Shown here in pieces: positions 9,813 through 17,598 of a stretch of DNA of 17,598 nucleotides. Below the pieces are notes generated by a model that did not search any database, had not been told where the DNA came from, and saw only the letters and a list, made by a program, of their open reading frames with translations. The translations under genes and the position numbers were made by a program. The stretch's first letter is position 1. Each line of letters opens with the position of its first letter. Source of the stretch: Physocladia obscura (Eukaryota > Chytridiomycota > Chytridiomycetes > Chytridiales > Chytriomycetaceae); NCBI GenBank assembly GCA_027596945.1, contig JADGJH010000512.1:1-17598 (forward strand), given 5' to 3'.

Positions 9813-11635
9813 ATGGCCTCCTGGATCTCACAGGAGAATCGGACAGGTAGTTTGGCCAGCATCGCATCCGATAGCTCGGACTCCAGCTCGTCGTCAAACT
9901 CGAATTCAAGTGCAAATGATCGCCAGGACTCGGCGCCAGTATCGGCCTCCGACACCGACAATTTTGCTTATCATTCTGCAAATCAGTCTCCAAATCGCAA
10001 CTTGAGCTTTGCGGGCTCTGAAACAAGGACCGTGCGTCCGATTCTGCGTTCGGCTTCGTCGACTCAAGTCCGTGCTTCGGCTTCGTCAACGTCTATCAGT
10101 TCTCAGACGACAAATGCCACGGTAATGAGGATCTCCTTCATTTACCTTATCGTGTTCCCCGCAATAAAAAAAAAGGATATTAATAATAAATAACCTTGTC
10201 GCAGCTTAAGCGCCTTTCGTTTTCTTCTGAATCACTACGCTTATTTAACGAAAACGATTCTCCCCTTGCTGTGTCTGGGGAACCTCACATTGCCAAGACA
10301 ATTCTCCCAGCATCTCCAGAACCTATCAACTCGGTTCTCTCGAATGCGTCGAACCAAGAACTAAGACCTCCTCAACTCGAGTTTTCGGTTCTCTCTGCCA
10401 GCTGCCGCTCACCTGTATCGCCTGCCAATTTCTCATCAAAAGTTCCCATTTCCTTTGAATCAGTTACTGTTATTCAACCACCTCAGTCATATGTGCCTAC
10501 ATCTTGGATCAAGCTGAGGCTGGATTTTCTTGTTCAGAATTTGCACTTTGAAAAGATCGTTACTGTTCTATACACCACGAATGCATGGAAGACACACACT
10601 GTGTCAAACGTTGCGGAATATGTGTCTGGATTCTACGCGGATAATGTGGATCGTTTTCGCGTTGAAATCGACTGTTATCCGTCAGAAGAGACGACAATCG
10701 TTGAAAACAGCCTTTTGAAACCCGACTTTATTTTGCGTGTTGAATTCGCTGTGAGATGTGTTATGGGCGGAGTAGAGTATTGGAATAATAACGATTCCAA
10801 GAATCATGTTATTTTCGTCGCAACTAGGCCGATAGATATTCCATACGATGAACCTTTGAAATTCAGAACGGTGTCTGGAACTTACAAGAAAACACCTAGT
10901 GTCTTGGATTTGGAGGCTGAGTTTCAAGCAAAAAGACGGGCGAGTATCCTTGCGCTGAAAGCCGGCCATGCGATTGCTAACGAAGCCAGGCGAATTGATG
11001 ATGAGTTTATGTCTGAGCGTCGGAAAAGCGCGGAAATTGACGAGAAAGTTTCTAATGATAGGGATGAATCATTAGAATCTTCGGATCCTAATGTTCTTCG
11101 TGTCTCACCAGTTGAATATATTCCTTCAACTGTTGAAATCTCTGCATCTACAACTGAAACCTCTGCAGCAGGACCAACAGTCGCCACTCTGCCTTCAGCA
11201 TTATCGATTGCTGCACTCACCCCTCCCCAGTCACCTTCAATCAAAGACAATTCTGCGGAATTTGTTCTTATGCGATTAAAAACTGTTACCCGAGTTACGA
11301 CGAGTAGAAAACTTGAATCCGTAAACCTGTCAAGAGCTGCTGTGAATACAAAAACAACAACAACAACCACAATTACGCTGATGCCAAAGAGGCAATCCAC
11401 TGCTGCTTTTGTCGATTCTGGCGCAACACAGGATGTCTTGGAATCTGTAGCGAATACGCGTGTCTCAGAACTCTCTGAAAAGGAATCAGAATATGTGAAT
11501 ATTTTATCACGCCCCAATTCTCCGCTCAAGGATGTTCGTGCAGTTAAAAAAAGCGGTAGCTTGGGAGCCTTGCTCTTGCGATCTGAATCTCCAAAGCTTC
11601 AGCAAAAAGTTCCAGCGCTATCAGCGGATACTTAG
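9813..11635 (+). CDS. CBM21-domain protein, probable glycogen-targeting PP1 regulatory subunit, 2 exons
   Basis: Proteins of this kind tether type-1 protein phosphatase to glycogen and so promote glycogen synthase dephosphorylation. Exons are 9813-10121 and 10205-11635 (intron 83 nt), giving 579 residues. The N-terminal 100 residues are Ser-rich and probably disordered. The CBM21 domain spans roughly residues 180-308, with the hallmark strands NLHFEKIVTVLYTTNAW (215-231), RVEFAVRCVMGG and EYWNNNDSKNHVIF (294-307), which carries the sugar-binding WxNN pattern. The only PP1-docking-like site I see is KRLSF (105-109), a non-ideal RVxF with Leu for Val, sitting right after the exon junction. After the domain there are two basophilic phosphosites, KRRAS (Ser350) and ERRKS (Ser378), and a low-complexity Ser/Thr-rich tail. 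The start ATG has a G at +4. CBM21 assignment is firm; the phosphatase role is inferred from the family. Confidence 0.88.
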
Positions 11636-11829
11636 TCTCTGTATTCGACTGGGGAGACTTATTGTCAGCGTAAAAATAGCTGCTGATTCAGTTAAAAAAA
11701 TTTTTTTTATGGTTTCTATGAGCGAATATATATTTTGTCCTTTTTATGAAAAAATCCAAATAAAACGGGAAAAGAAATCTTGGTGTTTTTGTTTGTACAA
11801 TGCACACTATATTACTAAATGAGCTTAAT
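11636..11829. terminator. convergent 3' region of the CBM21 and MYND genes
   Basis: A 194-bp AT-rich spacer separates two convergent stop codons. A plus-strand AATAAA at 11759-11764 lies about 124 nt past the CBM21 stop and is the likely poly(A) signal. No exact AATAAA is visible for the minus-strand MYND gene. Confidence 0.5.
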
Positions 11830-13194
11830 TTAGATTGATGCTGACCTTCCGTTTCTATACCCATGCCGTGTTCGCTCTGTCCACTCTTCTGTTGGAATAA
11901 TCAAAGTCATATATTGCTCTTTTACAATAATATTTTTCCCAGTGTTGGCCAACAAATTCCACTTTCCCGGTTCAGTCGATTGGCCTGTCACAGTACAACA
12001 TATTCCATTCAAATAGCTTGAATTGATGAGTCCATGTAAAACCACGCGATCGCCGATTCTCAAATCGGAAGGTGCCCGACACGATTTGCGATGGCGTGAC
12101 CATCCTTCAAAACAGCATTCTAGTGAACAAAAGTACATTATCCGGCACTTTGCACAGGCAGTTAACTGAGTGCTTGCATTCGCGCGCTTTCTGCACCAAT
12201 AACAAAACCTGGTAAACGCCCGCGCCAAACCGCCATTATCGGAACGAATTGGGACGAAATCCATTTGATGAACATTATTCCTCACAGAGTCAGGATCTAG
12301 AAACAGGTTTTTCCAACCATTCGCTTTGAATATATCATCCTCATGATCATTTTTATCACCTCCATTTCCATCCTGTTGGTGCTTGTGCGGCCGCCGCTCC
12401 TCCAACAGTTCCAATAAAAACTCAACAAACTTCTGTGACATATCATCTCTCTCGCCGCCATTCCGCAAAATCGTTGCCTCATCCACGTACAATGTGTCCA
12501 ACGTTCGCTCGTCAACCCCCAAATTCGGCATTTCATACGCAAACTTTCGCAAATGCCTCGCGGCGCCGCGCCCATCACGCATCGCCAAGCATAACGCGCC
12601 GCGCCCCAATGCCGCCGTGATGCGCACAACTGGCTTTAAACTCACGTCGCGTTCAATGCGTCTCAGGAACCGCATATATTCGGGCGTGTCAGCGTTGACA
12701 CATCGCGCGGCCGCATCATCTTGGAACAGCGCGCTGACAATATCGCGCAGCGCGGTCCATTTACCCAATTCGGTAGTGTTGACGGCGAATGAGTGCATGT
12801 TGTCGTTGGTTTCGGCGCGGAATTTCGCGATTTGCGTCTGGGCGGCGGGTTGCGCGAGCGTGTCGCGGTGCGTCGTAATTTGGGTTAGGTATTTGGTTTT
12901 GATCGCGGCGAGGGGAGCTTTGATGTATTCGTAGTCGGGGGGTACTAGTTTTTTTTTCGGCTGGGTCATGTTATTGGGTTTTTGCTTGTAGTCTATGGCG
13001 AGGAGTATGGGTGTGGTGGAATTTTCGTGAATTTCGACGCCAAGTGCAATTGCGAGGTGTGCGTACTCAAGGCTTTCACACACGCATTTGTCGTTGAATT
13101 TCGCGATCGATAGTAAGCTTGCCGCAACGACTCGAACAATTAAATCATGTGCGCCATCCTTATGCCATGCGTATTATAATGTATTATTGTGTCC

Positions 13195-13226
<32 letters not shown>

Positions 13227-13510
13227 TTTTTTTGTTTGTTTGATTGATTGGATTAGGTGTACCCAAGTAAGTAATAAAGGGTGGGTATTTGTACCCGAAT
13301 AACACCGATGAGGAAATTAACGTCTATCAGCTTTCGAGAAACTGGTTCATGTCTAGATTCGACGCTACGCGAGTACATGATCATAGCAAGAAGATTATAT
13401 TCGCCATTGTCTTGGTTGATGGCTTCTTGCAAGTCCAATGCGGCTTTAGAATATTGTTGCATTAACAGCAGTTTCAGCCCGTTTTCTAGCAATGCCTTCG
13501 GTTTCGGCAT
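11830..13510 (-). CDS. MYND zinc-finger protein with helical N-terminus and C-terminal SH3-like barrel, 2 exons
   Basis: Exons are 13510-13295 and 13158-11830 on the minus strand, giving 514 residues. Both exons join in phase 0, and the acceptor is the only AG in the 136-bp intron, which strengthens the model. Residues 1-60 (ALLENGLKLLLMQQYSKAAL) resemble a TPR-like helical pair. The MYND finger has Cys391, Cys394, Cys407, Cys410, Cys416, Cys420, His428 and Cys432 (CYWC, CAKC, YFCSLEC, HRKSC). About residues 437-494 look like the small beta-barrel often found after such fingers (IGDRVVLHGLINSSYLNG). MYND fingers mediate protein-protein contacts, often with proline-rich ligands. No SET domain is visible, so it is not an SMYD methyltransferase. 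Its precise partner and role are unknown. The first half of exon 2 is distinctly GC-rich compared with its neighbours. Confidence 0.85.
13204..13226. repeat. (TG)n microsatellite within the MYND-gene intron
   Basis: About 11.5 TG units form an uninterrupted run. On the transcribed (minus) strand it is a CA repeat lying between the donor at 13294 and the acceptor at 13159. It is followed on plus by a T run. It is likely to vary in length between strains. Confidence 0.9.
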
Positions 13511-13939
13511 TCTTTATCTTTCTTTTTTTTTTTCCGTTGAAAGACCGCAGTTGAAATACGCAAAAAAAAATTCGGTTGCAAACTATGCATCAAGTCATCT
13601 TTGTCCAAAAGTGAAACGACGCGAGATGAGAAATAAGAATATGGCAGGATCGCGGGGACTGGACAACATCCAGAAAGCATCGAAAGACTGATTTCCGTGA
13701 TTTGTCAATCGATTACGTTTTCTGAGAGAGTCTTATGTGCGATAAGTTTCTCAAGGTGATGCGTAAAGATAATGTATAATATTATTTTTGTTTGATTGTT
13801 CGAAATCAAACAATTATTTCGTTTGGGAAATTGCTTGTTTGTCGTTTGGTTGTTTGGCACATTGTACAACGCACATTCGGTATTGGACAGACTTACGAAG
13901 ATAGTGGACAGTGTATAGCAAAATAGTGGACAATAGGAT
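13511..13939. promoter_or_regulatory. divergent promoter region between the MYND gene and orphan gene 1
   Basis: This is a 429-bp spacer between divergent starts with no supported gene. Four TGGACA hexamers occur on the plus strand at 13660, 13884, 13905 and 13927. The last three are spaced 21 and 22 bp apart and end just before the ATG at 13940. They may be binding sites or part of the leader. Confidence 0.4.
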
Positions 13940-14776
13940 ATGGAAGGAAGGTGGGAAGAAGGGGAAGAAGGACTGCGAATAGAGACCCGGTTTGCAGATG
14001 CGAAACCGAGGGCAAAGCTGATACCGAAACGCAGTACGGAGTTTACGCAGCTGCGGGCGGCATGGCTGAGCAAGGTATCATCGTGCACTAGCCCTCCCGA
14101 TAGCAGTTCATGCAGGACTGGCACTAGCTGCACTGACTCAAGCTTGAGAAAAGCCAATACCACCACAACTAGTGCAACCACAACTACTGCTACTACCGCC
14201 AATATAACTGTTACTACTGCAAGTATTAGTATTGCCAATACTGCTGCCAAGGCTCGCCCTCGTCGCGCCTCGCTGGGTTTGTCAGTCGTCGTCAACAATC
14301 CCAACTGCGACGACAACGACACCACCAACCCTGTTTCAGCCTTCAGCAATCCCGCAAAATCTGATCTCAGAGACAGTGCTATCTTCGATCTTCTGGACCA
14401 GTACGATTTCGAATTCGACGAACATGAATGTGGACAAGAGTTCATCAATCGTTCTACTCCATTAAATACAACAACTACGACTGCAAAGAATATTAACAAT
14501 ACCGCTGCCTCAATGTTTCGAAGCGCGCAACGCAACCTCGAACGTCTAGAGGCCCTTGAAGCCGCTCTGATTGATGCTGATGCTGATGATCTTGTTCATC
14601 CTATACACTCTGCTGATGCTGTTGTAGACGTTGATGATCTTGACGACCGTAATTCCTTTTTTCTTTCTTTGTACCGACTGTCGTACAAAAAAACAGCTAC
14701 TTCAGATAATCGGCCTCTCGAACAACAACTTCATATAAATAACATTTTAAATAATCTGACGCCATACGTATTTTGA
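13940..14776 (+). CDS. orphan low-complexity acidic protein 1 (intronless)
   Basis: A 278-residue single-exon frame that I do not recognise. The N-terminus is charged (MEGRWEEGEEGLRIETRF). A Thr/Ala/Ser-rich stretch covers about 72-105, followed by a basophilic phosphosite RRASLGL (109-115). Next comes a hydrophobic-acidic segment KSDLRDSAIFDLLDQYDFEF (140-159) and a short helix-like stretch NLERLEALEAALIDADADD (199-217). The tail ends NRPLEQQLHINN (257-268) plus ten residues. Three of these elements recur in the same order in the protein at 15897-16778, which argues that both are real genes. A minus-strand frame of similar length overlaps it but reads as antisense of the threonine and asparagine runs. 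No signal peptide or membrane segment is seen. Cellular role is unknown. Confidence 0.65.
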   Translation: MEGRWEEGEEGLRIETRFADAKPRAKLIPKRSTEFTQLRAAWLSKVSSCTSPPDSSSCRTGTSCTDSSLRKANTTTTSATTTTATTANITVTTASISIANTAAKARPRRASLGLSVVVNNPNCDDNDTTNPVSAFSNPAKSDLRDSAIFDLLDQYDFEFDEHECGQEFINRSTPLNTTTTTAKNINNTAASMFRSAQRNLERLEALEAALIDADADDLVHPIHSADAVVDVDDLDDRNSFFLSLYRLSYKKTATSDNRPLEQQLHINNILNNLTPYVF

Positions 14777-15091
14777 GAAAACTCCTATGAAGCAAGTCTT
14801 CTTCACTTATTCATTGAAAAAAAAAAAAGAAAGGTCAAAAGAAAAAAGAAAAATTTTGAGCTCAAATCAGTATTAAATTGCATTTTGTTTTGTTTTTTCA
14901 AATGAATTCGAAAAATTTTCATATCCAAAAAAATTAACCTAAGACAACCAGTCTCGTTGTCGCAACTGTCATCATATTACTGTGGGCGGTCGCTATCAAA
15001 ACATGATAAACATCACGCAACCAACCAAACAAGTTTCATTTCTAAGCCTCCGCGGCTGACCGCTAATTGGAAATCTGTTCGATTTCATAAG
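14777..15091. other. AT-rich spacer after orphan gene 1
   Basis: The first part (to about 14940) is A/T-rich with a 14-base A run near 14818 and is probably the 3' UTR and spacer. From about 14941 the composition becomes more balanced. Two frames stay open for 30-90 codons, including a small 87-residue frame ending at 15220 that lacks a convincing ATG. This part could hold 5' exons of the candidate gene that follows; I could not settle the structure. Confidence 0.4.
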
Positions 15092-15777
15092 CTCCAATTG
15101 AGTATGACAGATTGCTGCCGCCTCGCCTGTTCGAAGGATTATTCCTGGAATATAAAATCTCGTTGCTACAGTCGATCCCGTGCTTGTGAAGCAGCACCAA
15201 ACCTAGCAAGTCAACAATAGTTTCGCTCTGGGGTTAAGTCAAAGTGGTTTCAAAGAATTAAGATGCTGTTTTCTTTTGTTTTGGACAGGGTTGGACGCTT
15301 GTATTTATATTGATTGGTGGACAAAAAAATTTTTTTTTTGGTTACCCGATTTTAACAACTTATCCAAGAAACTTTGAAAAGAAAGATGCCTCACAAGCTG
15401 CGCAAGCAGCCACATACAACGCAATATAGACCTTCATGACCAAAAAAGACTACGGCAGCTGTGCGGCCAGTATACGAAATTCACACGAGACATGTTTGCC
15501 GTTGATTTCTCCACGTGAATAGATCTCGACAAGTAGGATTTCTGCCAAAGCTTCTATTCACCAGAAAGTTACTGAGATTATTGCAGAACGACGGGTGGCA
15601 TTCTGATTCGGAAGGCATTTCACACATTGCATCTTTCCTGCGCACGTTGCGCCATATTGAAACAGGTAGGGTTTGAAAACGTTATATTTTAAGACGCCAT
15701 AGTTTATTGAAAAACGAGAAGAAATCACTTTTAAAGATGCCATTCCGCTACCCCCAAAAAAAAGTAGGGTTTTTTAA
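15092..15777 (+). CDS. candidate small multi-exon gene, 5' structure unresolved
   Basis: The 3' part reads well when spliced. A segment open in one frame to 15514 (HIQRNIDLHDQKRLRQLCGQ, then YTKFTRDMFAVDFS) is followed by a 50-nt GT-AG intron at 15515-15564. Next is exon 15565-15665 (KLLRLLQNDGWHSDSEGI, then SHIASFLRTLRHIET), a 71-nt intron at 15666-15736, and a last exon 15737-15777 ending PLPPKKSRVF and a TAA. Phases agree at both junctions. An upstream segment at 15092-15185 (IEYDRLLPPRLFEGLFLEYK, then ISLLQSIPC) also looks coding and is flanked by AG and GTGAAG. How it connects to the first segment is not resolved, because stops lie in each frame between them. I recognise no family. It may instead be a decaying gene. 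Confidence 0.35.
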
Positions 15778-15860
15778 TCCAAGTCAGAGTTCCTCAGTTG
15801 CACGTGGCAAAAATAAGGGTTTTTAGCGCAATTTATTGAACAGCAACCGAGACAGAGTTC

Positions 15861-15867
15861 TATAAAA
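15861..15867 (+). promoter_or_regulatory. TATA-like box before orphan gene 2
   Basis: TATAAAA lies 36 bp upstream of the ATG at 15897, in a 119-bp spacer (15778-15896) after the candidate gene. If used, it implies a very short leader or a start site near the ATG. Confidence 0.4.
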
Positions 15868-15896
15868 AGAAACCTCTTAAAAAAAAACACACTTGC

Positions 15897-16778
15897 ATGC
15901 CGGCTTTAACATATGAGAGCACAACAACGACAATTCCGGGGCCAGCAGGAACACGGACGGCGGATGCTAGAGCCAACAAAGTCAATAAGCTCAAGGCGTC
16001 TTTCAAGTCGCTGCTTGTGCGGGGGGCGGACACCGCCTCCACCACCACCACCACGTATGTCGGAGTTGGGGAAGCCGAACCGGCCAAGCCCAGGCAGCAA
16101 CTGGGTGCCGCAGTCGCAAAAAAAGCGGCTTCAGCTTCGGCACGGCGCAATATGGCGAATACTACCACTACTACTAATAACAACACTCCTACTAATAATA
16201 CCACTGCTGCTTCTTTCAAATGCTCAGCTCCGGCATTACGACAGTATCGCAAGTCCCCTCTGGCAACAGCTATAATACGCGACTTTGCCTTCGACTATGA
16301 CTCTGATTCTGACGACAATTGCAATAACATGCTACCGTCAACACAAGCAACAATAAACAAGAAGCTGCCGATTATTCTGCAACAAATTCCACTTGTCCAA
16401 AAACAGCAACAACTACAGCAGCAACAACAGGAGGACTTTTGTAACCGTCCGTCGCCAATTATCTGTCACGTAAGTCCAACAATGACGACGGTTGCTGCTC
16501 GTAAAATGAAACGATGTTCTTCTCCGCCACCGAAAGAAATTGCTGCGTTAATATCACATCACGTGGATCTTGAGCGATACATGTCGACATGTGAGCAACA
16601 GCAGCAGCAACAGCTTGGTGCAAAATTACCAAAAAAGAAACGCGTTGTTGTTCACATGCATAAAATATCTGTGGAAAAAATGGCTGAAAGCGGGAGACCC
16701 CTTGCGCAAGTTTGTATGATTAATAACTTTGCGTTGAAGGTTATACCGATGAGGGGTGGTTTTTTTGGTGTGAAATAA
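15897..16778 (+). CDS. orphan low-complexity protein 2, Q/T/N-rich with a basic nuclear-signal-like cluster (intronless)
   Basis: A 293-residue single-exon frame of unrecognised family. Thr and Asn runs occur at about 8-12, 49-53 and 89-103, and Gln runs at about 169-178 and 234-239. A segment KSPLATAIIRDFAFDYDSDS (119-138) turns acidic, VDLER lies at 223-227, and a PKKKR cluster (245-249) resembles a monopartite nuclear localisation signal. The tail contains GRPLAQVCMINNFALKVIP (266-284) and ends MRGGFFGVK. The first segment, LER and the RPLxQ...INN tail recur in the same order in the protein at 13940-14776, with an identical eight-residue offset from RPL to INN. This suggests tandem paralogues. 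A nuclear location is inferred only from the basic cluster. An AATAAA follows at 16895-16900. Confidence 0.7.
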   Translation: MPALTYESTTTTIPGPAGTRTADARANKVNKLKASFKSLLVRGADTASTTTTTYVGVGEAEPAKPRQQLGAAVAKKAASASARRNMANTTTTTNNNTPTNNTTAASFKCSAPALRQYRKSPLATAIIRDFAFDYDSDSDDNCNNMLPSTQATINKKLPIILQQIPLVQKQQQLQQQQQEDFCNRPSPIICHVSPTMTTVAARKMKRCSSPPPKEIAALISHHVDLERYMSTCEQQQQQQLGAKLPKKKRVVVHMHKISVEKMAESGRPLAQVCMINNFALKVIPMRGGFFGVK

Positions 16779-16894
16779 TAGTTTGTCAGCAACAGACAAG
16801 TTCGAAAAGAAAAAAAAAAAAATTGAAAAAAAAAATTGAATAACCTCCGACACATTCAAAGCTGCCAAGTTGCCTTTGACAGAAAATTCTGACA

Positions 16895-16900
16895 AATAAA
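16895..16900 (+). terminator. AATAAA poly(A) signal after orphan gene 2
   Basis: An exact AATAAA lies 117 nt after the stop of the protein encoded at 15897-16778, and 54 bp before the next candidate start. The surrounding spacer (16779-16953) holds two A-rich runs and no other feature I can support. Confidence 0.5.
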
Positions 16901-16953
16901 ATCTGCTGCTGCCCGAGACGCTGCAAGCCTCTCTGCAACTTGAAGATTGCACA

Positions 16954-17584
16954 ATGGTAAACTTGGAAACCAACGGTGGTACCTGGCACGATATTTCTCC
17001 GTTATACTACAGTGCGGAGAGATCATTAAAGTGGGTAGTCAAGCATTGTATCTTTGTTTCGAATGCAGTCGCACCCCTGTATTACGGACACTTGGGTATT
17101 GAGATTCCTTTATATTGGCTTTATTTTTTTTTATACCTAATTATTTTCTTGTCATATCTTCTTGATTTTTGGTATTTGAAGAAAAAATCGGGTAAATGGC
17201 AACAATAGTTTTTTAATAGCATTTTTGATTTTGAAGTAATTGACTATTTTGTGATCACAAAAAAGAATATAGATGCCAAGCTCGTGAAAGTACCCCATGA
17301 CCTTGAGCATTAAGATTTTTGAACTCATGGGGCACCAACTGCCAGCTGCCCTGCATGCCATCAAATGATCGCCAGAACCTGACAAAATGTGTGCGCCTGT
17401 TGTATTATTACTACCACCACGACTAAATGAAATAATCTGGCTCATTGAAAGTAATTGTTTGCTCAATATTAGCAATTGAGCTCAGAATTGCACTTTGAAT
17501 TGACTTTTTTGCAGGCAACAGTTCAACGCGACATTAATTGGATACAACAAAAAAACACGCCTTATAGATATTGCCAAAATTTAA
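16954..17584 (+). CDS. possible small gene start, hydrophobic segment, uncertain exon structure
   Basis: An ATG with A at -3 and G at +4 opens a frame that begins MVNLETNGGTWHDISPLYYS and continues SLKWVVKHCIFVSNAVAPLYY. Unspliced, it ends at 17208 after a strongly hydrophobic stretch rich in F, L, I and Y (about residues 50-72) that could be a membrane helix or AT-rich intron translated by chance. Possible donors lie at 17096 (GTATTG) and 17172 (GTATTT). A strong acceptor-like TTTTTTGCAG ends at 17514. Joining 17171 to 17515 keeps the frame and adds WQQFNATLIGYNKKTRLIDI before a TAA at 17582-17584, but needs a 343-nt intron, far longer than others here. A minus-strand frame at 17152-17475 competes. 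The family is not recognised. Confidence 0.3.
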
Positions 17585-17598
17585 ACACAAATACAATG

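Noticed and set aside
13705..14535. A long minus-strand frame (276 codons) opposite orphan gene 1
   Set aside because: Its valine, leucine and isoleucine runs are the antisense of the T and N repeats on plus. The plus frame carries motifs shared with the neighbouring orphan protein.
14957..15220. 87-residue Cys-containing small protein
   Set aside because: There is no ATG in the first part of the frame, and an overlapping frame at 15092-15185 reads more like protein. It is folded into the description of the unresolved region.
15665..15823. Repeated TAGGGTTT-like words resembling telomeric repeats
   Set aside because: Only two exact, non-tandem copies and one imperfect copy about 100 and 50 bp apart; no array. 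Some fall in the predicted intron and last exon.
15860..16252. Minus-strand frame of 130 codons opposite orphan gene 2
   Set aside because: It is also explained as antisense of the Thr/Asn-rich repeats; the plus frame is longer and has a shared tail motif.
17152..17475. Minus-strand frame beginning MLILSKQLLSMSQIISFSRG
   Set aside because: No recognisable domain, an AT-rich tail and no splice support. It is kept only as a competitor to the weak plus-strand call.
1..17598. Biosynthetic cluster, defence system, mobile element, tRNA or rRNA
   Set aside because: Reading both strands showed no transposase, reverse transcriptase, terminal repeats, tRNA-like arms or linked enzymes. The neighbours have unrelated housekeeping roles.

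Overview
This is a eukaryotic nuclear window, most likely from a fungus and probably an early-diverging (chytrid-like) one. The coding sequences are split by many short GT-AG introns of about 50-83 nt. The large transporter is a full-size fungal PDR type with the fungal-specific degenerate first nucleotide-binding domain. Spacers are small and AT-rich, and several proteins carry Q, N or T homopolymer runs. The phylum is an inference. Fungal identity rests mainly on the PDR transporter, the CBM21 protein and the gene structure.

Layout, left to right. 1-96 may be the last codons of an upstream gene. 116-2537 (+) is the large subunit of replication protein A (RPA1, 8 exons). 2589-4352 (+) is gamma-glutamyl phosphate reductase (PRO2, 5 exons), starting only 51 bp after the RPA1 stop. 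9458-4461 (-) is an 11-exon PDR-type ABC transporter, convergent with PRO2 and divergent from the next gene. 9813-11635 (+) encodes a CBM21 protein that looks like a glycogen-targeting PP1 regulatory subunit. 13510-11830 (-) is a MYND zinc-finger protein. 13940-14776 (+) and 15897-16778 (+) are intronless, low-complexity orphan proteins that share collinear short motifs. Between them lies a possible small multi-exon gene whose 5' part I could not resolve. 16954 onward (+) may be the start of a further small membrane protein gene.

The known genes do not form a pathway: DNA replication/repair, proline biosynthesis, drug/lipid efflux and glycogen-linked phosphatase targeting are ordinary neighbours in a compact fungal genome. 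I see no biosynthetic cluster, mobile element, tRNA or rRNA. The most novel item is the pair of orphan proteins, which look like diverged tandem paralogues of an undescribed family.

Exon boundaries were derived by hand from reading-frame continuity, GT-AG sites and family similarity. They are consistent in phase through RPA1, PRO2, the ABC gene, the CBM21 gene and the MYND gene.
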